This document shows positions 53,494 to 62,500 of a DNA stretch of 64,000 nucleotides, one piece after another. Numbering within the stretch: position 1 is the stretch's first letter; every line of letters begins with the position of its first letter. This DNA comes from Salinimicrobium soli (GTDB lineage Bacteria > Bacteroidota > Bacteroidia > Flavobacteriales > Flavobacteriaceae), in the NCBI RefSeq assembly GCF_048323655.1, contig NZ_JBLUWW010000001.1, forward strand, positions 868,001 to 932,000, given 5' to 3'. Below the pieces are notes generated by a model. It had not been told where the DNA came from and ran no database searches. It was given only the letters and a program-made list of their open reading frames with translations. A program made the position numbers and the translations under genes.

Positions 53494-54420
53494 TTGAATA
53501 CTACTTCCCGAAATACTGCCCTTCTTAAAGCCGAAGCAGATCGGCTGGGATTTTTATCCTGCGGAATTTCCCGTTCCGGTTTTCTGGAGGAGGAAGCGCC
53601 TAGGCTGGAAAATTACCTAAAGAACAACATGCACGGTGAAATGTCTTACATGGAGAATCATTTTGACAAGCGCCTTGACCCTACCAAACTTGTTGAAGGT
53701 TCCAAAAGTGTTATTTCCCTGCTGCTCAATTATTTTCCGAAGGAACAGCAGCGTGAGGATTCCTATAAGATCAGTAAATACGCATATGGTACCGACTATC
53801 ACTTTGTTATCAAAGACAAACTGAAGCAGCTGCTGCAGTTCATTCAGGATGAAATTGGCGAGGTGGAAGGCCGGGCTTTTGTAGATTCGGCACCTGTGCT
53901 CGATAAAGCCTGGGCTGCCAAAAGCGGACTTGGCTGGATTGGGAAGAACACGAATTTATTGTCAAAGAAAACCGGCTCTTTCTTCTTTATTGCCGAATTG
54001 GTTGTAGATCTCGAGCTGGAATATGACAATCCCGTAACCGATCATTGCGGGAGTTGTACCGCCTGCATCGATGCATGCCCTACCCAGGCCATTGTGGAGC
54101 CGTATAAAGTTGATGGAAGTAAGTGTATCTCTTATTTTACTATTGAGCTGAAAGACCAGTTGCCGCAAGGCATGAAAGGGAAGTTTGACGATTGGATGTT
54201 CGGTTGTGATGTGTGCCAGGATGTTTGTCCCTGGAACCGTTTTTCAAAACCTCACCGGGAACCACTTTTTGATCCACATCCGGAATTGCTTTCAATGAGC
54301 AAAAAGGATTGGGAAGAGATCACTGAAGAAACTTTCAGGAAGGTCTTTAAAAAGTCGGCGGTGAAAAGAACAAAGTACAGCGGCCTTAAACGCAATATCA
54401 ATTTTCTGAAAGAAGAGTAG
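53494..54420 (+). CDS. queG: Epoxyqueuosine reductase QueG
   Basis: The 308-residue enzyme makes queuosine from epoxyqueuosine in tRNA. Evidence: N-terminal cobalamin-binding domain with RLGFLSCGISRSGFLEEEAPRLENYL, RAFVDSAPVLDKAWAAKSGLGWIGKNTNLL, and two 4Fe-4S motifs, CGSCTACIDACP and CDVCQDVCPW. The frame needs a TTG start at 53494, since the next in-frame ATG (about residue 46) would delete the conserved N-terminus. Only one base separates it from the P450 stop, so translation is probably coupled. Confidence 0.94.
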   Translation: MNTTSRNTALLKAEADRLGFLSCGISRSGFLEEEAPRLENYLKNNMHGEMSYMENHFDKRLDPTKLVEGSKSVISLLLNYFPKEQQREDSYKISKYAYGTDYHFVIKDKLKQLLQFIQDEIGEVEGRAFVDSAPVLDKAWAAKSGLGWIGKNTNLLSKKTGSFFFIAELVVDLELEYDNPVTDHCGSCTACIDACPTQAIVEPYKVDGSKCISYFTIELKDQLPQGMKGKFDDWMFGCDVCQDVCPWNRFSKPHREPLFDPHPELLSMSKKDWEEITEETFRKVFKKSAVKRTKYSGLKRNINFLKEE

Positions 54421-54469
54421 GTTTTTCTCCTGTTTGCATTCTTCGTATCTTTCCTTTATAACTACAGCT

Positions 54470-56395
54470 ATGGTCTTAAAAAAGGGAATTTTAGCGGTCA
54501 TTTTTATCTTTTCTACCTTTCTGGTTTTTGCCCAGGATCCGGAATATTCACTGCAGGTGGAGCCTGCATTTCAGCGTTTACTTTCTTTGGCCGACACAGA
54601 TGGTGATAAAAAGATCACCATAGAAGACCATCCAAAAAGCCCTTTTTGGATGGTGAGTCAAAAAGGGGATTCGGTAAGTGTTTCTGAGATCTACTACCTC
54701 TCCAACTTGTTACAACGCCTGGCGGTGGCACGGCAAAACGAGCAGCGGGAGCTGGAGATCTCGCTTTCTGAAATTAAAGAAGCTCCTTCAGCACGTATTT
54801 CCCGCCGCATCAAGACTGAATTCTGGGATGACCTTACCCGTACAATAGATCGCAAAGGACTAAAACATATCCTTAAGGACACCAAAGCTTCAGGAGATGT
54901 ACAGCGGTTGTACGTACCGGCAGATGACACTATTGGACAACGTTACTTCAAACAGCTGCAGCAGGACAATCCAGGATTTGAAGTGGTGGTGCTTCCGCAG
55001 AAGATCACGCCTGAATATGTGAAGTCCATAAATGATAAACCTGGATTGCTATCCCTGAAGCTGAAAAACGGAAAAGGAGTGCCTTTTGTGGTGCCCGGCG
55101 GCCGGTTCAATGAAATGTACGGCTGGGACAGTTATTTTGAAGGTATAGGATTGCTGCTGGATGGCAGGATCGATCTTGCCAAAGCCATGGTCGACAATTT
55201 CGTGTACCAGATCGATCACTACGGAAAGATCCTCAACGCCAATCGTACTTACTATCTTACCCGCACCCAGCCGCCTTTCCTGTCATCCTTCATCAGGGAA
55301 GTTTTTGAAACTTCGGAAGAGAAGGACCTGCAGTGGTTGAAAAGTTCCCTTGAAGCTGCCATTACCGAATACGAAGAGGTGTGGATGGTTGAAGGGGAAC
55401 GCCTGACGCCTAATGGCCTCAACCGCTATTACGCCCAGGGAATAGGCATTCCGCCGGAGACCGAAAAAGGGCATTTTGAAGAAGTTCTTACCCAATTCGG
55501 AAAGAAACACGGAATTTCCGCGGAAGAATTCCGCCGAAAATATCAATCCGGAGAAATTAAAGATGAGGAGGCAGACAGGTATTTTACCCACGACCGAAGC
55601 ATTCGCGAAAGCGGTCATGACACTTCGTGGCGCCTGGAGAATCGTGCTGCAGATCTCAATACTGTAGATCTCAACTCCCTTCTTTACAAGACCGAACGTG
55701 ATTTTGAATATCTCATTGACCTGTATTTTCGAGGAGAACTTACAACTTCATCGGGAAAGACCTTTTCTGCGGACTACTGGCAGAAAAATGCGGAAAAACG
55801 GAAAGCTTTAATGAACCGGTACTTGTGGAACGAAGAAGCGGGGAGTTTTTTCGACTACAACTTCAAAAAGGGGGAACAAACAGGATATATTTCGGCAACC
55901 AATTTTTACCCGCTGTGGTCAAAAATGGCTTCAGAAGAGCAGGCTGCTAAAATGGTCCCAAACCTTATGCGCGATTTAAAAGCGAAGGGAGGAATTCTTG
56001 CGAGCGCCCAATCTTCAGTAGAAGAAACAGCTACTAACGATGTGCAGCGTCAATGGGATTATCCATATGGCTGGGCACCGCACCAGATGTTGCTGTGGCA
56101 GGGTCTTCTCAATTACGGTTATGAGCAGGAGGCCTACGAATTAATTTACCGCTGGTTGTGGATGATCACCAAAAATGCGGTGAACTACAACGGCACCATT
56201 CCGGAGAAATACGATGTGGTAAACGCAACTCATAAGGTCTACGCCGAATATGGAAATGTGGGAACGGAATTCGATTATATCACCACTTCAGGTTTTGGAT
56301 GGATGAACGCATCTTACCAGTTAGGATTGGCTTTGCTTCCGCAGAAATATGTGCGACAATTGGATGAGCTCGTTCCGCCGGGAATGGTCTTTTAA
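54470..56395 (+). CDS. treA: Periplasmic trehalase (GH37) with N-terminal EF-hand-like loop
   Basis: The 641-residue enzyme splits trehalose to glucose. It has a signal peptide (cleavage near AQ, residue 22), an EF-hand-like loop at residues 42-53 (DTDGDKKITIED), and the GH37 domain with signature 1 PGGRFNEMYGWDSYF (209-223) and signature 2 QWDYPYGWAP (about 528-537). I choose the ATG at 54470 because the upstream in-frame start (54434) would place a polar stretch before the signal peptide. The EF-hand loop has Asp at positions 1, 3, 5 and 12 and is not part of the usual GH37 fold. Confidence 0.93.
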   Translation: MVLKKGILAVIFIFSTFLVFAQDPEYSLQVEPAFQRLLSLADTDGDKKITIEDHPKSPFWMVSQKGDSVSVSEIYYLSNLLQRLAVARQNEQRELEISLSEIKEAPSARISRRIKTEFWDDLTRTIDRKGLKHILKDTKASGDVQRLYVPADDTIGQRYFKQLQQDNPGFEVVVLPQKITPEYVKSINDKPGLLSLKLKNGKGVPFVVPGGRFNEMYGWDSYFEGIGLLLDGRIDLAKAMVDNFVYQIDHYGKILNANRTYYLTRTQPPFLSSFIREVFETSEEKDLQWLKSSLEAAITEYEEVWMVEGERLTPNGLNRYYAQGIGIPPETEKGHFEEVLTQFGKKHGISAEEFRRKYQSGEIKDEEADRYFTHDRSIRESGHDTSWRLENRAADLNTVDLNSLLYKTERDFEYLIDLYFRGELTTSSGKTFSADYWQKNAEKRKALMNRYLWNEEAGSFFDYNFKKGEQTGYISATNFYPLWSKMASEEQAAKMVPNLMRDLKAKGGILASAQSSVEETATNDVQRQWDYPYGWAPHQMLLWQGLLNYGYEQEAYELIYRWLWMITKNAVNYNGTIPEKYDVVNATHKVYAEYGNVGTEFDYITTSGFGWMNASYQLGLALLPQKYVRQLDELVPPGMVF

Positions 56396-56485
56396 AGCTT
56401 CCAAAAATTGCTTTTTTAGCAAATATTTTATAGGAAATTTCAGTAAAAAATGATGGGAAAAAGAAACCTGTAATTCCGAAACCCT

Positions 56486-56493
56486 TACCTTTG
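56486..56493 (+). promoter_or_regulatory. -7 element of maeB
   Basis: TACCTTTG matches TAnnTTTG, 26 bp before the ATG at 56519. Confidence 0.55.
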
Positions 56494-56518
56494 TAAGTCC
56501 TGAAAAATAACGGGAGAT

Positions 56519-58813
56519 ATGAGTAACGAACGCAAACGACGTGAGGCGCTGGTCTATCACGCCAAACCGCACCCCGGAAAGATCCAGGTGGTGCCTACAA
56601 AAAAATATTCCACACAAAGGGATCTTTCATTGGCTTATTCTCCGGGGGTTGCAGAACCCTGTCTTGAGATCCACAAGGATAAGGAGAACGTTTATAAATA
56701 TACCACTAAAGGGAATCTGGTCGCCGTCATCTCCAATGGTACGGCTGTTCTTGGATTGGGCGATATTGGTCCCGAAGCTTCCAAGCCCGTGATGGAAGGA
56801 AAAGGTCTTTTGTTTAAGATCTTTGCTGATATTGATGTGTTTGATATTGAAGTGGACACTAAAGATGTAAATGCTTTTGTGGAAACGGTGAAAAATATCG
56901 CACCCACTTTTGGGGGGATCAACCTCGAAGATATTGCTGCTCCCGAAGCTTTTGAAATAGAAAGAAGGTTAAAGGCAGAACTGGATATTCCGGTGATGCA
57001 TGATGACCAGCATGGTACGGCAATTATCTCTTCGGCGGCCCTAATTAACGCCCTTGAACTTGCAGAAAAAGATATAGATAAGGTGAAAGTGGTGATCTCG
57101 GGAGCGGGATCTGCAGCTATCGCCTGTGCAAACCTCTATGTTGCCATGGGGGTAGAGTTGAGCAACCTGGTGATGTTTGACGTGAAGGGTGTTCTGCACA
57201 AAGGAAGGACCGACCTTTCTGACCTGCAGTCAAAATTTGCAGTAGATAAACATTACAGTAGCCTGGCGGAAGCTATGGAAGGTGCCGACGTGTTCTTAGG
57301 GCTTTCGGTGGGTAATATTGTTACTCCTGAAATGCTCTTAAAAATGGCAAAAAACCCTATCGTTTTTGCCATGGCCAATCCAAACCCTGAAATTGATTAT
57401 GATCTTGCTTGCGCCACCCGTAAGGATATTATTATGGCTACAGGCCGCAGTGATCATCCTAACCAGGTGAACAACGTGCTCGGGTTTCCGTTCATCTTTA
57501 GAGGCGCCCTGGACGTTCGCGCAACAAAGATCAATGAAGAAATGAAAATGGCGGCGGTTAAAGCGCTGGCCAGGCTCACCAAAGAACCGGTTCCGGAACA
57601 GGTGAATATCGCCTATGGGGAAACCCGACTTAATTTTGGACGGGATTATATAATTCCGAAGCCTTTTGATCCACGTCTTATCACCGAAGTTCCGCCTGCA
57701 GTTGCAAAGGCTGCTATGGACAGTGGCGTGGCACGAAATCCTATTTACGATTGGGATCGCTATGAAGATGAGCTGCTGGAGAGAATGGGTAACGACAATA
57801 AGATCACCAGGCTGTTAATGAACCGTGCGAAAACAGATCCAAAAAGGGTTGTTTTTGCCGAAGCTGATCACCTGGATGTGCTGAAGGCGGCCCAGATCGT
57901 CCACGATGAAGGGGTAGCTACTCCAATTTTGTTGGGTAGAAAGGATGTTATCGAAGAACTAATGCAGGAGATCGATTTTCATGCCGATGACGTTCTGATC
58001 ATTGATTCCAAGTCTGATGAAGAGAATGAGCGACGAAACCGATATGCTGAAGTGTATTGGAAGACCCGTCAGCGTAAAGGTGTTACCCGTTATGACGCTC
58101 AGTTATTGATGCGCCAACGCAATTATTTTGCGGCAATGATGGTGAATGCGGGAGATGCTGATGCCCTCCTTTCCGGATATTCGCGGTCGTATCCTACCGT
58201 ATTAAAACCAATGCTGGAATTGATTGGTAAAGCCAAAGGGGTATCCAAGGTAGCCGCGACCAACCTCATGAACACAGCCAGAGGACCAATTTTTATCAGT
58301 GATACTTCGGTGAACATAGATCCTACCGCTAAGGAACTTGCGAAAATTGCTCAAATGACCGCCCGAACCGTGCGTTTATTCGGAATTGATCCTGTAATAG
58401 CCATGATCTCCTACGCGAATTTTGGTTCTTCGAGTAATGAGAAGGCCGAAAAAGTTAAAGAGGCAGTAGATTACCTGCACAAATTCTATCCGGATCTTAC
58501 TGTGGACGGAGAAATGCAAAGTGATTTTGCCCTGAACAAAGATATGCTTCAGAAGAAATTCCCTTTTTCAAAGTTGGCGGGTAAAAAAGTAAATACTTTG
58601 ATCTTCCCGAACCTGGATTCCGGAAACAGCACGTACAAGCTCATCAAAGAGTTGAACAAAACAGAATCTGTTGGCCCTATTTTGATGGGGATGAACAAGC
58701 CGGTGCACGTGCTTCAATTGGGTGCCAGCGTAGAGGAAATCGTTAATATGACGGCAGTTGCAGTGGTAGATGCCCAGGAAAAGGAGCGAAAAGCAAAAAA
58801 AGAACTGGTGTAA
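56519..58813 (+). CDS. maeB: NADP-type malic enzyme with phosphotransacetylase-like domain
   Basis: The 764-residue protein joins a malic enzyme domain (1 to about 420: YSPGVAEPC, MHDDQHGTAIISSAAL, VVISGAGSAAIACANLYV) and a phosphate acetyl/butaryltransferase-like domain (about 430-764). This is the MaeB layout. The first domain converts malate to pyruvate and CO2 with NAD(P)+. The second domain is thought to be regulatory and is not active in known MaeB. Length is normal. Often found upstream of ruvA and sprA in flavobacteria. Confidence 0.96.
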   Translation: MSNERKRREALVYHAKPHPGKIQVVPTKKYSTQRDLSLAYSPGVAEPCLEIHKDKENVYKYTTKGNLVAVISNGTAVLGLGDIGPEASKPVMEGKGLLFKIFADIDVFDIEVDTKDVNAFVETVKNIAPTFGGINLEDIAAPEAFEIERRLKAELDIPVMHDDQHGTAIISSAALINALELAEKDIDKVKVVISGAGSAAIACANLYVAMGVELSNLVMFDVKGVLHKGRTDLSDLQSKFAVDKHYSSLAEAMEGADVFLGLSVGNIVTPEMLLKMAKNPIVFAMANPNPEIDYDLACATRKDIIMATGRSDHPNQVNNVLGFPFIFRGALDVRATKINEEMKMAAVKALARLTKEPVPEQVNIAYGETRLNFGRDYIIPKPFDPRLITEVPPAVAKAAMDSGVARNPIYDWDRYEDELLERMGNDNKITRLLMNRAKTDPKRVVFAEADHLDVLKAAQIVHDEGVATPILLGRKDVIEELMQEIDFHADDVLIIDSKSDEENERRNRYAEVYWKTRQRKGVTRYDAQLLMRQRNYFAAMMVNAGDADALLSGYSRSYPTVLKPMLELIGKAKGVSKVAATNLMNTARGPIFISDTSVNIDPTAKELAKIAQMTARTVRLFGIDPVIAMISYANFGSSSNEKAEKVKEAVDYLHKFYPDLTVDGEMQSDFALNKDMLQKKFPFSKLAGKKVNTLIFPNLDSGNSTYKLIKELNKTESVGPILMGMNKPVHVLQLGASVEEIVNMTAVAVVDAQEKERKAKKELV

Positions 58814-58836
58814 TTTCAGAATTTCAAAATACAAAG

Positions 58837-58863
58837 AGGCTACTGTTAAGGCAGCCTTTTTTC
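58837..58863 (+). terminator. Weak terminator after maeB
   Basis: AGGCT (58837-58841) and AGCCT (58853-58857) form a short stem followed by six Ts. Shorter than the other terminators in the window. Confidence 0.5.
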
Positions 58864-58946
58864 TTTGAGATTTTATCAGAAAATCCTGTTGCTTTCCTCT
58901 TAAAAAAGATAAAAAGCCAGGTATTTTTCTGTCCTTTTAATTTTAC

Positions 58947-58954
58947 TACATTTG
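58947..58954 (+). promoter_or_regulatory. -7 element of ruvA-sprA
   Basis: TACATTTG matches TAnnTTTG, 22 bp before the ATG at 58977. Confidence 0.6.
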
Positions 58955-58976
58955 AGTTGTTAACCAGCCTTATCAA

Positions 58977-59558
58977 ATGATCCATAGCATAAAAGGTCAG
59001 CTCGTAGAAAAAAATCCCACCAATGTTGTTATTGATTGCAATGGAATAGGATATTTTATTCACATTTCACTCTACACTTATTCTCAAATTCCTTCTTCGG
59101 AAGCCATTAAACTTTACACCCATTTTCAGGTGAAGGAGGACTCCCATACGCTGTATGGATTTTGGGATAAGACTGAACGGGAGATCTTTCGGTTGTTGAT
59201 CTCGGTTTCGGGAGTAGGAGCCAGTACCGCAAGAAGTATGTTGTCTTCATTGGAGCCAAGGCAGATCATGGAAGCCATAGCGGCAGGTGATGTCGCCACC
59301 GTTCAGGGAATAAAAGGTATTGGAGCCAAAACAGCTCAACGTGTAATTATAGACTTGAAAGACAAGATCGTAAAAGTGTTCGGAATTGATGAAGTTTCGG
59401 CTCCTCAAAGCAATACAAGCCGTGAGGAAGCGTTATCAGCTTTAGAGACTCTTGGATATACCCGTAAGCAATCTGAAAAAGTGGTAGACAGGATCGTGAA
59501 GGAAGAACCCGATGCTACGGTCGAGACTCTGATAAAGCTGGCACTTAAAAAATTATAG
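58977..59558 (+). CDS. ruvA: Holliday junction DNA-binding protein RuvA
   Basis: The 193-residue protein has an N-terminal OB fold (MIHSIKGQLVEKNPTNVVIDCNGIGYF), two helix-hairpin-helix motifs (LLISVSGVGASTARSMLS and VQGIKGIGAKTAQRVIIDLKDK), and the C-terminal domain III that contacts RuvB. It binds four-way junctions with RuvB. The stop is 5 bp before the sprA start, an arrangement known from Flavobacterium. Confidence 0.96.
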   Translation: MIHSIKGQLVEKNPTNVVIDCNGIGYFIHISLYTYSQIPSSEAIKLYTHFQVKEDSHTLYGFWDKTEREIFRLLISVSGVGASTARSMLSSLEPRQIMEAIAAGDVATVQGIKGIGAKTAQRVIIDLKDKIVKVFGIDEVSAPQSNTSREEALSALETLGYTRKQSEKVVDRIVKEEPDATVETLIKLALKKL

Positions 59559-59563
59559 TAATC

Positions 59564-62500
59564 TTGGGGCAGAACTACAATTTCCGGTTTCCGCTTACAG
59601 TTGGCTTTGCACTTATTTTTGTGCTGGCTGCCTCTTTTACTGTCTCAGCCCAGGATACCATTACCCGTCAGGACACTACTAAAACCGGCTATTCGCTGGG
59701 AAAACTGCGTTTAAAGAATCCACCAAGTATTGTTTCTTCTTATACCTACGATCCCGTGTTGGACCGGTATATCTATACCGAAAAACTCGGAAATTTTGAT
59801 CTTACCGCACCTCTTATCCTTACTCCGGAAGAATACCAGGAGCTGGTGATACAGGAGGAAATGCAGAAATATTTTCAGGATAAGATCGATGCCTTGTCTG
59901 GAAAAAAGGAAGGGACTGAAGAAGATCAGCGAAACCTGCTGCCGGGATTCTATGTGAATTCCGATTTCTTTCAGAATATCTTCGGAGGCGGGGAGATAGA
60001 ACTTATTCCACAGGGATCTGTGGCGCTTGACCTCGGAATACTATACTCAAAAAGGGATAATCCGGCCTTCTCTCCCAGGAACCGAAGTACCTTTACTTTT
60101 GATTTTGACCAGCGTATCCAGTTGAGTTTGCTGGGGAACATTGGAGAGCGCCTTAAGGTGACCGCCAATTACGATACCGAATCGACTTTTGATTTTCAGA
60201 ACCAACTCAAACTGGAATACACTCCTACCGAAGATGATATTATTCAGAAGATAGAAGTGGGTAATATCAGCATGCCTCTGAATTCAGCTTTAATTCAGGG
60301 CGCGCAAAGCCTTTTTGGGGTAAAAACAGAACTTCAGTTTGGAAAGACCCGCATTACCGGCGTTTTCTCGGAACAAAAGTCAGAACGTCGTACCGTTAAT
60401 GTTGAAGGGGGAGCTACCGTCCAGGAATTTGACCGGTTCGCCATTGAATACGACGAGAACAGACACTATTTTTTAGCGCATTACTTCAGGGACCACTACG
60501 ATGAGGCCTTGAAAAATTATCCTTTTATAAACTCTAATGTGCAGGTGACACGGGTACAGGTTTGGGTCACCAACCGTACCAATAGCGTACAAAATCTTAC
60601 CGATTCACGAAATATTGTTGCTATTCAGGACCTTGGGGAATCTCCTGTGCAGGGAAATATCGGACTCGAAAATCCTCCTGCCGGATTTTTTAATAATCCT
60701 CCGGGAGCCTTTACCGATAACCGCAACAACGACCTGAATCCCTTCGGAATTAAAGGTCCCGGAGAATCGATTCTTACACCTGCTATCCGTGATATTGCAA
60801 CAGTGCAAGCCGGTTTTGGAGGTTTACAGGTCTCTGAAGGGACAGATTATGTGAAGCTGGAAAATGCCCGGCAATTAAAACCTTCGGAATATAAGTTGAA
60901 CAGCAGATTAGGGTACATTTCCCTGAATCAGCGGCTGGCCAGTGACGAGATCCTGGCGGTAGCTTTCCAGTACACTGTGGGCGGAGAGGTTTACCAGGTT
61001 GGGGAGTTTGCCAATGATGGGATCGACGCTTCAGGAGGAACTAATGAATCCTCCATTTCACAGAACCTGGTGGTTAAACTTTTAAAAAGTTCGGTCACTA
61101 ATGTGCAGGAGCCGGTATGGGACCTGATGATGAAGAACATCTACAACCTTGGAGCCTTTGACCTGGAAAGGGAAGATTTCCGGATGAATATTGTTTATAC
61201 AGATCCGCAGCCACTCAATTACATAACCGGAGTGGAAGGAGTTCCTCTACCCGAAGATGTGGAGCAAACCACACTTTTGAAGGTCTTTAATCTGGACAAT
61301 CTCAATATTAGCGGCGATCCAATAGTTGGGGGTGACGGTTTCTTTGATTTTGTTCCCGGCATCACCATTAATCCGCAGACAGGAAGTATAATCTTTACTT
61401 CGGTAGAACCTTTCGGGGAATATCTGTTCAATAAGCTCGATCCTAATCCAAATGCCGGGGGAGAGGATTATAACATTCCGGCGACCTATAACGCCAACCA
61501 GGCGAAGTATGTTTTCCGGTCCCTGTACACCACCACTAAGACCCAGGCGGAACAGGAACAGGCTGAAAAGAATAAGTTCCAGTTGCGGGGACGCTATAAG
61601 TCATCCAATGTTGAAGGGATCCCTATCGGGGCTTTTAACGTTCCTCAGGGTTCTGTGACCGTTACGGCCGGTGGCCGGGTGTTGCAGGAAGGAGTAGACT
61701 ATGTAGTGAACTACCAGTTTGGACGGGTCCAAATTCTTGATGAGTCTTTACTCGCATCGAATATTCCTATCCAGGTGTCTACCGAGAATAATGCCCTTTT
61801 TGGACAGCAGACCAAACGCTTTACCGGGATCAACGTGGAGCATATGTTCAGTGAGAACTTTTTGGTGGGAGGTACCTATCTCAATCTAAATGAGCGGCCG
61901 CTCACCCAGAAGTCCACTTACAGCTATGAACCCATCAACAATACTATTCTGGGTCTCAACCTGAATTATTCTACCGAGGTGCCCTTTTTGACCCGCATGG
62001 TCAATAAACTGCCGAATATTGATACCGATGTGATCTCCAATCTTTCCCTTCGTGGGGAGGTGGCGTATTTATTGCCCGGTTCTCCCAAAGGGAATGAGTT
62101 TGGTGGGAAGGCTACCACTTATGTAGATGATTTTGAGGCGGCGCAGACGAGTATTGCCATAGACAATCCTTTGGGATGGGAGCTTTCCAGTGCACCCCTT
62201 GGATTTGGAGGCGAACTTGCTAACGGCGATCTTGCTACCGGCTATAAAAGGGCAAAACTGGCCTGGTATACTATCGATCCTATTTTCTACGGAAGCAGCA
62301 GACCTGGGGGAATCACCGATGCTGATCTTGCCAGCTATGCCACCAGAAGGGTGTTTTTAGATGAGATCTTTCCTAATGTTGACGTCGTGCAGGGACAGTC
62401 TCAGGTGTTATACACCATGGACCTCGCTTACTATCCTTCGGTTCGTGGGCCATATAACTACAATCCGGCAGCGGCAGGAGGAAATGTACTGCCCGATCCC

